A DNA stretch of 64,000 nucleotides from Lichtheimia corymbifera B2541 (taxonomy: Eukaryota; Mucoromycota; Mucoromycetes; Mucorales; Lichtheimiaceae): positions 62,001 to 126,000 of the forward strand of contig JNEU01000845.1 of assembly GCA_000697475.1 (NCBI GenBank). The letters run 5' to 3'. Positions 25,973 to 38,517 of the stretch are shown in pieces (position 1 is the first letter of the stretch; each line of letters begins with the position of its first letter). The notes beneath the pieces are model-generated. The model saw only the letters and a program-made list of their open reading frames with translations. It did no database searches and was not told the DNA's origin. Made by a program: the position numbers and the translations under genes.

Positions 25973-26863
25973 TTACCACGCAGGTGTACAATATTCGGCA
26001 TTGACAGCAAATACAGCCAAACTTGAGTTGGTGCCTGGATTCATAGTATCACTATGTGGTTGATGCGTTCTCAAGTGTCTTCGCAAGTTGCTATGCACAT
26101 TAAAGCGACGATGACAGCCTTCGACATTACAAACAAATGGCTTTTCTCCAGTGTGCGAATACGTGTGCGTTCTCAATGACGACGGGCGTGAAAATCCTTT
26201 ACGGCAATAGGAGCAAAAATACTTGTTGATGGTCTTATGGTCTGATACGGTGGATGATGATGAAGATGAAGATGCTGTTGGCGTTGCTGAAGACGAGTAA
26301 ATGTGTGTCATGTCTGACCTTGAGCGACCATGGTGATAATATGGAGGACGAATCATGCGCTGTGATTCATTGTTCATGAGTTGGAGCTTAGTACATGTTA
26401 CTCGCGGTGGTGGTGGTGGCGGCAATGCTGGCGCTGCACAAACGGCGTTGTTATCTGCAGCATATCGCAATTTCGACTGCATCATCATCGTGGTTGGCGT
26501 ATCCTGCGACGAAGGTAATTGTTCACCCAACTGTGGTGGGTCATCAGGATGATGATGATGGTGGTGTTGTTGGCTTTGTATAGATGAAGTCAATGGTATA
26601 CGAGAGGTGGCAGTATGTAAGGATGGGATGTGTTCTTCTGGTTTCGGTCTACTCGACAAGACAAAATCAGAGACATGCCTTCGATGTCCCACAGCTGGTT
26701 TGCAGACGGCATCATGGTGCCCCCTATAAGCTGTGATTCCTTTTCAGTAAGACAATGCCGAGGATAAAGGTGAGTTTTGGTGCTTACGTGTTAAACTGGG
26801 TGCATCCTGAAGCATTACATCAATGGATGGTAAGCTTGGCGTGTTGTGGTGCTGGCAATCCAT
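25973..26863 (-). CDS. C2H2 zinc-finger transcription factor
   Basis: Two exons (26863-26788 and 26730-25973), 277 residues. Two adjacent C2H2 fingers lie near the C-terminus: YFCSYCRKGFSRPSSLRTHT followed by the canonical linker HTGEKPF, then VCNVEGCHRRFNVHSNLRRH with the final LRTH. This spacing (CxxC then CxxxxC) is common in fungal stress and developmental regulators. The N-terminal two thirds are low-complexity, with a His run, a Pro run (PPPPPP) and a Ser run, typical of activation regions. I choose the start MDCQHHNTPSLPS; an in-frame upstream ATG would add 31 mainly hydrophobic and phenylalanine-rich residues, which look like untranslated leader. Target genes cannot be inferred. Confidence 0.9.
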
Positions 26864-28116
26864 GATAATGAAGAGTGAAAGGTAATCGAAAAAGAAAGTG
26901 TGAAAGAAAGGGGAGATAAAGAAATGCAATAATGTGTTCGCCGATCGCTTTTTCACAAAATAAATGCAAAATGCAGGGCATCTAAAGGTCGAAGCGTTTC
27001 CACGTGGAGATGCAAGTGCGCATTTACAAGGATGATGCTTCCCATTTTAGCTTTTAAGAGTAACGAGTACACCTCCTTTTAATTTTTTTTCCCTTGATGG
27101 TATGCTGATCCATCGTCTTCACTTACGCCAATTACATCTGTATTGTATCATGCTGCAGACAGCTCACTTGCCTCCGTCAATATATGATTGGATGTACGTC
27201 AACTTTAGCAGCTGCACTAATTGATGGTGCTGCCACTACCATGTCTTTCGACTGGAAAAAGTCCACACTCAGTGGATCTGGTATTAATGGCACTCACACA
27301 GGGTGTAAAGATTGATTCTAGTTGCCAATTGCATGGTTGTGGTGGCAATGAAAAATAACGGTACTCCTATTATACAAGGTTATTTCCAGCTCAATCGGAA
27401 AGGGATTGCAAGGGCCTAGCATCTAGACCTCCCAACACGCTCTGGATTGCATTTACCAGTTGCATGAATATGGTATGTTTGTTACACAGGCTCCCATCGT
27501 GCGTGTCTCGTATCCATGGTTACATGGTGGTGGCTGGACCTTCACTTTAAAAAGAACCTGCGTCGTGTATTATAAACTCGCATCTACCAAGCGATCGGAT
27601 GGCTTGCATGGAATAGGGGTTGGATGAAGAAGGAGAGCAAAGGGTCAGCTCTATTGATTGTGCGTGTCCCTGCATGCCCACGTTATGGAAGTTCCGCTTA
27701 TGCTAATTTCATATGGAACGAGCTTGTGGAACGATGAAAAAACGTTATGCATGCACATAAATGCACAATCGTGAAGAGGTGATGCTTAGCAACAGGGTGA
27801 GTTGGCGTACATCCTTTATGCACATGCTTATTAAATGCCCATGTGCATACTCCAACAAGTGGCTCATCGATTGCATTCCTTGTTTTGAAAGGCAAGGACG
27901 TTGATAATATAATAATGACAGGGATATTTTGAGCGCGTGTAAATGCAATCTACCTCATTCTCCTTATTTGACGATCTCATCCTATCCATAACCCAGATGT
28001 CCATGGAGTCGTTCCCCATTGATAACCCCCTCATCAGGCCTATGCACTGCATACCGATACATCCCAACGTCAACATGATGAGAACCATTGATGTGTTTGA
28101 TATATAAATGTCTCTT
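26864..28116. other. Intergenic, 1.25 kb
   Basis: Promoter of the zinc-finger gene and 3' flank of the methyltransferase gene, both minus. A long promoter suits a regulator. ORFs such as 27698-27948 and 27864-28088 (-) have no features of real proteins. Nothing else seen. Confidence 0.4.
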
Positions 28117-29088
28117 TTATAAATCCATTATATTACAGAAAAGCAACGTCGTGAATGTATCATCTGCTGCCTTGATCTGCCCTGCTGGTCGTTTACTCCC
28201 GACGAAAATGTAAACTTGCTCCTCCTCGCCTAGCATCCCTCCTTGTACAAGCTTCTTCTCATTGTGACCTTGTTGCTCCTCTTCATCGGTATCTGGGATC
28301 AATTTCCATACAGGTTCATAATCGAAAAAGCGTCCAAAGTAATCCTGCCAGAATCCTGCTTCCTTTTCCAATGAACGACATTTGTATCCAATGACGACTT
28401 TGGTGGTGGGGTTGCATATATCTTGAAGCGTAGTTGTCAAGAGTTCGAAAAGCTCTGGGAAATAGACACAATCGCTCACAATAACCAGATCAATTGGACC
28501 ATCCGCTAGTAAGGCATTGATATCCTCCTTGTTTCCCCAATGTAACCTTTGGACGTGCACGGTTGTTGAAGTGTCAGCGTTATCAGGTTGATAGTGTGTG
28601 GCTACATTGTCGCGGATCAGGGGAAGTACTTGTTCAAGATCAGTGATATATATCTCGGTAGGCTGTCGTAGCATCTTGGCCAACCAAATCCCAACATAGC
28701 CGGTACCAGCACCTAATTCAACGATTCGAAATGGTTTGGTGGGTATAGTGCCGTCTGTGTCGTTGTTGTCAAGGCAGTATTCAGTTGGTATTGGTGGAGC
28801 TGGTATTGTACTTTTGCGCCATGTTGGTGAGAAATAGGATTGAAGCATATATGCACTAGTATATGTGAATACGAATCTTCCTGAAACTATAGAACTGAAA
28901 GAGCTTACTTACCTTTGCCAGATCTTGCCTGCTAAACCAAACTGATCGACATCTTGCTTTAAGGACAAGTGATCCAAATCGCCCAATCCCGTTGGAGGAG
29001 CGGTTGTCGCCGAGACATTAAGGCCTTCGGGTAGATTGCCAATAGAGAAATCGAGATCGTCTTGAGAATCGGCTTGGGCAGCCACCAT
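28117..29088 (-). CDS. METTL21/EFM-type protein lysine methyltransferase
   Basis: Two exons (29088-28913 and 28855-28117), 304 residues. After an acidic N-terminus (SQDDLDFSIGNLPEGL) comes LAGKIWQSAYMLQSYFSPTW, the W-containing entry typical of this family. SAM-binding motif I is VELGAGTGYVGIWLAKML and an acidic loop EIYITDLEQVLPLIRDNV follows. The post-II motif ASDCVY-like reads VIVSDCVYFPELFELL. Members methylate lysines on translation factors or chaperones; yeast Efm6, which acts on eEF1A, is the closest by pattern, but the substrate here is not established. The C-terminus is extended by about 30 residues. Its promoter region is shared with prefoldin 1. Confidence 0.85.
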
Positions 29089-29434
29089 GTACAATAACAA
29101 ATGGGGATAAAGAGGGAAGAAAGGTAGAGTTGTCAATTTACTGCAAGCACGTGAGAGATTCCCCGCTGACTATCGCATTCTAGCCTAAGACTGCCACCAG
29201 AAAACGAACGGATCTTCATGACGACTGCGAATACAATATCATGCTCCATTGCTTTGATGACGTTTCCATAGCAACCATACATTCATGCCAATATGCATTC
29301 ATTATAGCTTGACACATGTTGGGTGCAAAGACGGAGTTGGATTATGGAAAATGATGGGTTGAGTTGGTGGCGTGTGTGTGTGGTGGTGCGTTGGACAAGT
29401 TGCCTTCACCTTCTCTCTCTCCCTCCCTCTCATC
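29089..29434. promoter_or_regulatory. Bidirectional promoter with RFX X-box-like site
   Basis: This 346-bp gap separates two divergent genes, the methyltransferase (-) and prefoldin 1 (+). GTTTCCATAGCAACC at 29263-29277 closely matches the X-box bound by RFX factors (GTNRCC N(0-3) RGYAAC), and TGATGACGTTT just before it overlaps a CRE-like TGACGT. The match is by eye; binding is inferred. Confidence 0.4.
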
Positions 29435-29933
29435 ATGTCAGCCCTTTCCGATGACGCCATCCGCAAAGTACAATTGCCACAGGAACATTGTATAATGTTT
29501 GCAAGCTAATCATCTTGCTATAGGTCTTTGTCGAGTTACAAGCAAAATATGTAGCAAGTACTCAACAGCTAAACACCGTCAAGGCCCAGATTCAAGCAAA
29601 GCAACGCGATCGCAAAATGTCCGAGTTGACGCGACGAGAACTCGATACTCTTGAACCTGACACAAAGACTTATAAGCCAGTTGGCAAAATGTAAGTTGAG
29701 GAAGGGCGTGAACCGAGTATCCAGTATTACGACGCCATATCTGATCATATCATTATATGCACAGGTTTATTCAAACACCATTAAGTCAAATGAAGGAGCA
29801 TTATGTGGATCAAATCAAGAAGGCCGATGAATCGATTGAGCAATTGGAAAAGTCGCAAAAGTATTGGGATCGTGCAGCTACGGATGCGCAAAGCAATTTA
29901 AGGGATATTCTTCAGGGACCCCGTTCCATGTAA
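29435..29933 (+). CDS. PFD1: Prefoldin subunit 1
   Basis: Three exons (29435-29467, 29524-29690, 29765-29933), 122 residues, the standard length of a beta-type prefoldin. Two long coiled-coil helices (AKYVASTQQLNTVKAQIQAK and KKADESIEQLEKSQKYWDRA) flank a short hairpin containing YKPVGKMFIQTPLSQM, which is conserved in Pfd1. The hexameric prefoldin complex passes nascent actin and tubulin to the CCT chaperonin in the cytosol. Introns are 56 and 74 bp with normal ends. It lies head to head with the methyltransferase gene and tail to tail with the ATP synthase d gene, only about 100 bp away. Confidence 0.95.
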
Positions 29934-30029
29934 AAGACAACAATAAATCACAAGTGTTTACTGTACAAACAGAGTTCATGTTTATGTAAAGAAGATGTGT
30001 ATGATGGGTTTTCATTGTGTAATATCCGT

Positions 30030-30672
30030 TTAGAAGTAAGAGATATCGCCGAAACGTTCCTTGTAACCCTTGACAGTGTACTCGCCCTTTTGGAGCTTTT
30101 CCTCAATCTCCTTGGTGATCTCAGGCTTGGCGATGATGATATCGTCAACCTAATCATACCCCATGCCATTAGTTCCATATACGTACATATCCATTCTAAT
30201 CTATCCAACTTACAGTGAGTTGCTCAATGGGACGAGAGCCTTCAATGTGACCAAGAGTAGCTTGAAGATCCTTGAGCTCGGCATCAATCTTTTGAACGGT
30301 GCTGCTAGCCTTCTCGACCTGGATAATAATAGTATGGTTAAGGAATACAGCTCACTCAGTTGACATCAAGAAACTTACAGCCTTGGCTTCGAATTGGTCG
30401 ATGGCCTTGAGCTGAGCATCGAGGTTGTAGGCAACAGGCTTGAAGCCTTGAACAGCCTTCTCGGCTTGGTCAACGATGGCCTGGTTCTTCAAGACGTTGC
30501 GGTAATGGGCAAAGTCGACAGTGGTGGATTGCTCCTTCAACTCGTTCAACAAGCGCTTGGCTTCGTCATTACGCTTACGGAAAGCTTGAAGAGCAGCAAC
30601 AGTCTCGGAAGGAAGGGTGTTGCTCAACTTGGTCCAGTCAATTTGCTTGGCGGCGGCGCGAAGAGATGCCAT
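30030..30672 (-). CDS. ATP7: Mitochondrial ATP synthase subunit d
   Basis: Start at 30672 (MASLRAAAKQIDWTKLSNTL); the first exon ends at 30379 and at least two more follow. The first 98 residues contain RKRNDEAKRLLNELKEQ and VDFAHYRNVLKNQAIVDQAE, conserved in subunit d. Later exons read ASSTVQKIDAELKDLQATL and KGYKERFGDISYF at the end. The subunit is a long helical part of the peripheral stalk, on the matrix side of the F1Fo complex. Codon use is biased as in highly expressed genes. As in yeast Atp7 there is no obvious cleaved presequence. Its 3' end nearly abuts the prefoldin 1 gene. Confidence 0.96.
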
Positions 30673-30888
30673 GTCGAAATGAATACAACTGCTGAGAAGG
30701 TATCCACTAGCAAAATTTTCACGGGTAGGTTAATGGAGCCCTGGTTGCTCGATGACGTGAGCGTATAATCCGCCCACACGAGGGCGGCGGCGAGTGGGGT
30801 TTGAACCACACCAACTATACAGATAGATAGACAATCCTTATCATCCCAAAAAAAATACGATATCCTTTTATTATCATCATCTTACTAT

Positions 30889-33800
30889 CTACAATGAGAT
30901 TTTCAATGTAACCACCTGGAATGGCCCAACATTAAGATATACACCTTCAGCTTGCCTTCGCATCTCAGCTTCTTGCTGCATTTCCACTATATCGTCATCC
31001 AACACTCGTAAATTCGTACTAAATGTACGGTCACCAGCCGCTGAGACGACACTCGTAGTAACTGCTTCCATTTCATCTTCGAGAATATTGCATCGATAGA
31101 TAGCCTTCATAGGCAACGAGCTACAAGGAGATCATTGTCAATATCTCATCTCATGCTGTATCAAATGAATAAATGCATACCAAACAAGCCGTGCCCTTGC
31201 ATGTCCACCATAAGCTTCATATAATCGGATAATGATGTCAGGGCTATCTTCTGCGCGCTTCATGGTATCCAATACCACATTAGGTGCGTCTTCAAGTCGG
31301 AACTGTGGTAGTGCCTTCGCGACGTTTGCAGTCTTGCTTTGTGGAATGACCCTAAAGCATGGTTTTAGTTTCATGCATAATGTCTCTCAAAATAATATCC
31401 TTCACTTACTTGCTTAGCAATGGCACGTTGAAATTGTAACCTTCACGAACAACATCGGATTGAATAAAGTGACCCTCGTGTGGATAAATCGCATATTTGA
31501 ACACGTGATGTCCTAATAACAAGTTAGCATCCAAGAAATATTTCTGTACATGGTATCCATTACCAATATCACAATTCGAATCAGGTGCCTATAGTAGTTG
31601 TGTGAGCATTGTAATCATTCCATCCTCCTCCTAGCCAACTAACCTTGGGAGACCGAATCAAAGATAGGCGAACGACATTGTTATGTGCAGCATATCCATA
31701 CTTGCAGTCATTTAATAACGCCACACCATAACCATATTCTGAGATATCAGCAAACTTGTGGCCAGCCACTTCGAATTTGGCGCTATCCCACGACGTGTTG
31801 TAATGTGTTGGTCGTTGTACTGTTCCATACTGTGTCTCATAGGTGACCTACAAAGTGCTAGTCAATATGGGAGCTGGAAAAGGAAACGATAGAGACATTT
31901 ACCTTGTCGGCCATAATGTCCCATGCAAATTCTACTTTCTATAACCGAGTCAACATCTTCCTATGTAAAAGCATCGTCATATCTCTTACCAAGAATTGCC
32001 GATTCTCGTTCCAATCCACCTCAGTCTCAAAGTCTATGCGGCGTGATATCGCAGTGATGACCACAATTTGACGTAACCGGCTTGTATCCGAGATCCGCTT
32101 TTCTACCAAAAGTGCAGCCCGCAATGGTCCTTGTTCCAGCAATTGCACCGATCCTTCTTCCACAATCCTTCCTTTCTCCAAATGATATATTTCGACTATA
32201 GATAGTGGTGTTAGTGATGCACATGAATCCACCAGCACCCAGTCTACTTACCATCCCATGCTAAAAAAAAGTGGCATTGTGCGAAAAATAATGCAGCATG
32301 TTAGACCGTTATCCAACATTCAGAATCCAAAGCTCACCATCCCAAAATAACGGCTATGCAACATGTTAGCTCTCTGTTGGAAACAGCTAACCAGTCAAAT
32401 GTACTTACTATATCCTCAAACATCCTGAACACATTGCCACGCTCGTTGGGTCGTATTAATGGTCGACTAAAAACGTTGATGGTGAGTACAGCAACCAAAA
32501 CACGTAGCTTAAATATCCCTACTTGAGCTTCTTATCAGTCAACCCAATCAAATGACCGGACTTGTCAAATGTCGCTTGAATAAAGATGTTTTCCATGACG
32601 ATGTTGTTGTTGCGATCAGTGGTGACCTTGACAGGCTCATATTCGGTTTCCTCGGTAAAGTTATGGCCACGAACACCCAATGGTGGCACGTTCTCCACTG
32701 CAAAATAGATCCTCGCTTGAGTTCCCCCGCAACTGAAATTAATATGGATAATCACTTACCAATAGCGTATCCAGTTCGCCCAAATGCAGAATATTGTTTC
32801 ATTGTCGGTAATCCTTCATCCAATGGAACCTCAATCACTTCACTGCGAGCCCAGGGCAACGTATTAAAGACAGCAAGAGCTACATCCAACCGGTGAGTAA
32901 TTGGTGAATCAAGCATAAAGAATAGATTCATGTGCATCATCATACCTTGTTTTCCTTCAGGCAACGCTGTGTCCTCCAGATCAAGGAGCTTGTCCATGAG
33001 CATGGTACGAGTTTGTCGTGCAAGCATATCGACTTTGCTATACATCTATATAGTAGATCAATATGAGTTTACTTGCAAAGAGAAAAAGTGTCATATATAT
33101 ATACCTGTAAGCAGTCATCATAAACCATCTCGATAGCAGAGCCTGACATGACATCGTGAAATTGGATGAGGCAAATCATTTTCCAGAATTGGTCCAATTC
33201 AGCCTTTGGATACCTAAGAATGGGTGATTAGGATGGCATTCCAGAATGTGATCCCAGGAATTGACCTACTCAAAGTTTTCTGGATCCGCAATGTGTGCAA
33301 ATGTTGCCAGTATCTCCACGTCTCGCAGTAGTAGCTCGCAGGTGCGATTGAACTTTTTGCATAGAGCATGAGTGGTGAAAATTCCGCGATGTAATTCAAA
33401 GTACTAAGCAAATTGGTGCATGAGACAAAGGGAGTCGTTTCATAGCGGCACATATAAGTTGCAAATACCATTTCCCCAGACCACGTAGCCAGTGTTGGTG
33501 TATCCCGTTCGAGACGTTCATAGAAATCCGAAGGAGCTCCCATTTCTACTTTGGGCAATCCATCCTACAACGTATTTCAAGTGAACAAACCGCTCCGCTG
33601 TGTAAAGTGCATAACATACCACATTCTTCATCCGTCGTAGACGTTCAATCATGCTTGCTAATGGACCACCGCCACCGTCACCATTACCATAAACCAAGAG
33701 ACTTGTATTGGAATACTCCTTGTCACGATGGTTTCGCACACTATAGTAACCAAAGAAGATGCCATGATGAGAAATGAGAAGAACCGATTGTGGATGAATA

Positions 33801-35778
33801 ACGACTTACGTTCTAATTAATTCTTCGGGTGTACATTGAGCATTGTAGGTTTCAGAGGGAGCCATATGGGTCAATGCCTTGGTGCCATCCAAGCCGATCC
33901 ACCAAAATGTCGTAAAAGGAAACTAATGGCACATGTCTGAGCTTGCCTTATCCCCCATATGGATGTTGCTCTTTCACAAACCTTGTTGATATTGTTCCAT
34001 GACAGCTTTTGTGTAAAGAAATACTTCATGTCCGCAAGATGCATGAGTTGTGGCAGCTAAGAAACTTTGGAGTCAATACATTATGAAATAAATCCCATAG
34101 TTCATTGTGCATACCTGGGACGAATACCCAAATGAATCTGGTAGCCAGAAAACCTTACACCGTTTGCCGAAATGTTCTTCATAAAATCGTTGACTTTTCA
34201 ATGATGTTAGTAGACGATGAATAAGTTGGCTCTTATTGCTTACCCAAGAAGAAATTGGCGGCAGAGTGACTCTCCACTTGGCATATTCGTGTCCATTTCG
34301 ATCCATGTCTATCAAGTTGGGTTCAAATGTAAATAAAGAATGGAGCGCGTGATTTCCCGAAATGTCAGACTTACGCCACCAGTCGGCATGAATTGCCCCA
34401 TAGAGATCTTTTCCTTGATCCGCTCCCATAGAGGCGGATAGTTATCCTTCACCCATTCATATTGCTGAGCTTGTGAACAAATAAACTTGTAATCTGGGTA
34501 TCGATCCATAAGGTCAATCTGAGAAGACCAGCTACGTGCTGCTTTGCGAATCGTTTCTTCAAACGGCCAAAGCCATCCCGTATCTAATCATCAGAGGAGG
34601 GAGGTTAAATATACAAGCATTTCCATATCCCAAATCTACCCACCCATACAAGCCGGATTTACCAATGTGACAATGACCAAGTGCAATAACCTCGTGTTGT
34701 GAATCACCATTCTTTGCGTTGAGAAAATGGCTGGCTATTTGCAAGCAGCGCTCGATACTTTCATCGCTTCCTGGGAGAAATGTGTTGACAATGTTGTTGG
34801 CGGTATTCAATGCTTGGGCTGCTCGTAATGAATCTTGAGAGAGGTCTCTTGCCATGCCTAGGATGATTTGAAAGTCGTAGAGGAGATCCCATGCACGTCG
34901 ATTGGGTACAGCGAGATCCTATTCATGAGATGATGTTAATCATCCCTCATTCTTTTCCATTACAGACAGTTGGACACGTACCAATTCATTCAGGTTGAAG
35001 AATCGATTAGGATCGGGTGGGCCAATAAGACCATTTCCTGCACCAAACATGCCATTGCAAGCCATTTCAATATAGAATTGGATGATTTCTCCTCCTTGGG
35101 CATTTGTTGTCAAGATGTATTCATGTCGTGCATCGCTTCCAGCTGTATGAAGATTAGATGACTGTATATTCACCACATGGACATGACATACCTCCTCCGG
35201 TTAATCCTTGTAAGGGCATGCCATCAATACTCCAGATCAATGCCTCGTTGTCTGCATTCCAAATAAAATGGACCTCTTCACCAGCGAATTCATTCGGGAT
35301 ACGAAGTTGCACATGAAACCAGTGGGTTGACTACAAACGCATTATCAGATCAATGGTAGGTGGCACATCAGGTGATACATTCCACCATTCAACTTACCCA
35401 CGATGGTCCAAACCATTCTCCCAAGCGTGTAGGTCTAAACTCTTGTTGCACTGCTTCATCGAAGGGTATCCGTCGTAGATCAGGCACGCTGTACACGAGC
35501 AGTGAAATAAACTCCTCTAGTGTTGAACAAGCACGTCAGCGAGCTCCTGTGGCGTACACGCGCATTGTCAAGCAATGCATTGCCAATCGAAAGAAAGGAT
35601 TATTACCCGAGTTGGTCCGTGCTTTGTAGAGTTGTGAAAGAAGGTTGATGTCGTTTCCATTGGCACCACCACTTGTAAAGTTGCTGCAACGGTCGATGGT
35701 AATGCTGCGAATGAGTTTGGGTGTTTCCAGAGCACCAGGGCCTCTATAACGCGAGTTGAAATATCGCGGATCGTCCAT
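30889..35778 (-). CDS. AMS1: GH38 alpha-mannosidase (Ams1/Man2C1 type)
   Basis: Long gene with more than a dozen exons, from [20 protein letters not shown] at 35778 to a stop at 30889. Exon 1 ends at 35607, where a phase-1 donor continues into [20 protein letters not shown]. The zinc-binding and acid/base signature [16 protein letters not shown] is split by an intron near 34566-34664. The nucleophile region reads [13 protein letters not shown]. Downstream beta domains are present ([35 protein letters not shown], and [13 protein letters not shown]). There is no signal peptide, matching the cytosolic or vacuolar Ams1 family, which trims free oligosaccharides and in yeast reaches the vacuole by the Cvt route. 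Gene models with the uninterrupted first ORF would be wrong at exon 1. Confidence 0.93.
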
Positions 35779-37304
35779 TGGGAAAGTTGACAGTGAAGGA
35801 AAAAGAAGAGGACAAGTAAAAAGAGCAGGTCAAAGAGACACCAAAAATTTCAGGCAAGAGTGGGGGACAAGTTGTACAGGCATCAACTCCACATCATCAC
35901 CACTGGCAACTATATTCTTTCCCCCTCACCTCTCTCACTCACGGCGAAACTATTGGAGATTGGCAAAAGCGGAGCACACAAGTTGTCCAAACGCTTATGT
36001 GCAACATGTACCTGTCATCCGCGGATGTTTGGGCCATTTTTATATTCATTGATGCTGCCTATTTGCATATACACAGACTCTCTATTTTCTTTACCATCAC
36101 ATGAAAGAACAATAAAATACATGCAGTATTGATATATCCGTCTCATAATATCACTCCCAACCATGAAAAAGGTCTTGTTGTCGTCAGCGTCTTTGTGCAT
36201 CCATTGTCCTCCGATTCATTTTCTCCTTCATATACAGTATCCATGGGAACCACGCCATCACCTAGCATCTCATACCTAGATTGAATACGCCACTTGGCAC
36301 ACGATGACACTAGTGCAATGCCACTAGCTATACCTCTTACGATGATGAGGAAGAATATCATCTCCAACGCAAACATGTATAAATTGATCCGATGCTTAGT
36401 ATACATCTATCCATGTCGATGATTTAGCCGTTTTCCCACACTGTGGATCAATTTTCACAGTGATATGCATCTGTGTTACCAGATTATCCAATATAAGTTG
36501 CTAAAATGAAGGATAATGTCGCTAGCAATTGCTATACGAAAAGCTTGAATGAACAACAAACAAGGGACAGAGATTTTGGAAGGCCATTTCATTGTTTGAT
36601 CCATCGTCTTGCATGAATGACACGCACCGCGTTAGTCATTTTTGATGCCCACCAAGCTATCTCTGGCATAGTGTTAATGATTGAACACGGTAACAAAAGA
36701 TCAGGGATAAACATGGAAATGTTTCCAAAAGCGGTCTACAATGATGCTTTGAAAGCCACGCTAACGGTGGATCTTCCACTCTCTCGATAGCAATTACTCA
36801 TTGGCTTGCAGCCTTGTTGCACAAACTTTTTGGTAACATCTGCGATACAGCATTGACGTTTAGCATCTAATCGTTTGTTTTGGGATCAGCCACAAAGAGT
36901 TGTTCGTCCTCGATGCAAGTGATGTAACAATGAAAATAGCAGTTACTCTCTAACCAAAGTTTTTGATATAATGAAGCAAAAGGTGATTGTAGTTTTTCCC
37001 TTAATATGATGGAAGGCGTTTTATCAAAGAAACCCCTAGTCGTGTTGTATACATCAAGCGAAGATTTTCGCGTGCTGTGTTGATTGTGTTATACTCGATG
37101 GCAACCCCTCTTTCCATGTAGAATCGATAAACAAAAGAACATGTTTTGGAACAAAAACCACGCCTGTATCTGCCGACGAGAAAATGAATTTATTCATCTC
37201 GACATGGAAAAAGACACTAGACCTCAAGACACCATGACATCCATTTAGGCCTTCTATATCACCATGGTTATATTAGTATCCATGAAAACCAGCAATCATA
37301 TGCA
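35779..37304. other. Intergenic, 1.5 kb, one weak ORF
   Basis: Promoter of the mannosidase gene and 3' flank of eS26. Apart from the weak ORF listed at 36143-36406, the stretch 36420-37270 has no open frame above about 60 codons on either strand and is AT-rich. No repeat or RNA recognised. Confidence 0.4.
36143..36406 (-). CDS. Hypothetical small membrane protein (weak)
   Basis: An 87-residue ORF with a clear hydrophobic helix near the start (YMFALEMIFFLIIVRGIASG, then IALVSS) and an acidic, Thr-rich tail (GENESEDNGCTKTLTTTRP). The composition looks like the end of a single-pass membrane protein. A TAG precedes the ATG directly, and that same AG could be a splice acceptor, so it may be a last exon whose upstream part I cannot find. 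No family recognised. Confidence 0.28.
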   Translation of the reverse strand: MYTKHRINLYMFALEMIFFLIIVRGIASGIALVSSCAKWRIQSRYEMLGDGVVPMDTVYEGENESEDNGCTKTLTTTRPFSWLGVIL

Positions 37305-37887
37305 TCAACCAACCTTGGCGAAACGGAAGCGTGGGGGAGGAGCACGGTTGCGACGGTCGACAACAGAGCGAACACGAACAACACGAGCGTGAATGGCGCA
37401 GGAGACGCAGTAGTGAAGCTTGACGTAAAGCTTGGGAATGGTGTATTCTATATATATGATACAATGACTTAATACAAGTTCCCTACCGTTATTGAATGAC
37501 TTACCCTCGTAGACGGAAGCCTCCTGAAGATCGCGGACGGCAGCAGCCTCGACCATGTTACGGACGTTGAAGCGCTTGATAGCCTTATCCTTAGGAACAC
37601 AGCGGGAGCAGTTGATGCAGCGAACAAACTTGTTGTGGCCACGGCCGTGCTTGTTGCGTCCGTTGTTTCTTCTCTTGCAGGTCTATAAAAAAGCAATGAG
37701 ACATTTTATTCTTCTAATGAGGGGGATGCAAGAGCCGTGGTCCAGAAGAGCGTATGCTGTGGTGATGATGAATACGCCCATATCGAATCGTCAAGGTTGT
37801 CAGATGATGATAGATGATGATGATACATGAAGGATGGATACGCTCTGGACACGGATTGCTGATTGATGGATATCTTGAACGTACCAT
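37305..37887 (-). CDS. RPS26: 40S ribosomal protein eS26
   Basis: Three exons (37887-37885, 37682-37505, 37447-37305), 107 residues. The sequence [19 protein letters not shown], the zinc-site pairs CINCSRC and [32 protein letters not shown] and the ending [16 protein letters not shown] identify eS26, which contacts the mRNA exit channel of the small subunit. Exon 1 is the ATG alone, followed by a 202-bp intron, the longest in this short gene and a likely place for regulatory elements. Codon bias is strong, as for eL13. Confidence 0.97.
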
Positions 37888-38517
37888 ATTGATCAAAGAA
37901 GGAGCATAGGCTTCGGTAGCCCACTCTGGATTTAACGAGCCCCAGCTGAATTTTTCCGTCGGGACCACATAAAAAGCCAATCAGCTGTGCTCCTTTGATT
38001 TCTCTCATTTCATCCTACCCGATAGCCTAAAAACCATATCTCTATCATTCTTATTGCTAAATGCTTCTGTTTCCTATTTGAGCCCTTATAAGCAGCTCCT
38101 TATACATGTCATCTCATGAAATTATATCACTGCCGAATAAACGAGACCATTATTACCAGTACATCCATTGTAGTCACCATTCCCCTTTACTGTGCCCAAT
38201 TGATATCAATATGCTTTATCAATATGGAAGATGGGAGACTATTCAACATAGGATGCTACGTGTATCAGATCAGAAATTGACGCATATTATGCAACAACAA
38301 AAAAGCCCTCACAAGTAACGTTGTACAATTGAAAAAGAAGGTGATGCAAGTGCGGTAATATTGCCATTCGAATGTTGTCTAGAATCAAAGTTGGATCGAT
38401 GGTTGATTTAACGAGCAAAAGGGTGTGTTGAGCGTGTGATTGAAAGCATAAGACATGTTCGAAAGCGCTGCTGAAAACTGAAACATCACTTTTTCCTTCT
38501 TTCATTTGTTGCCAGCT
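37888..38517. other. Intergenic, 0.6 kb, divergent promoters
   Basis: Between eS26 (-) and the K+ channel (+). Contains ordinary AT-rich promoter sequence; no motif strong enough to name. No gene or RNA seen. Confidence 0.4.

Noticed and set aside
26864..26956. In-frame N-terminal extension MKKRSANTLLHFF of the zinc-finger protein
   Set aside because: Phe/Leu-rich and unlike the rest; more likely 5' leader.
35536..35606. Extension of the mannosidase first ORF to [17 protein letters not shown]
   Set aside because: A phase-1 GTAATA donor at 35606 gives the conserved [15 protein letters not shown] continuation; the extension is intron.
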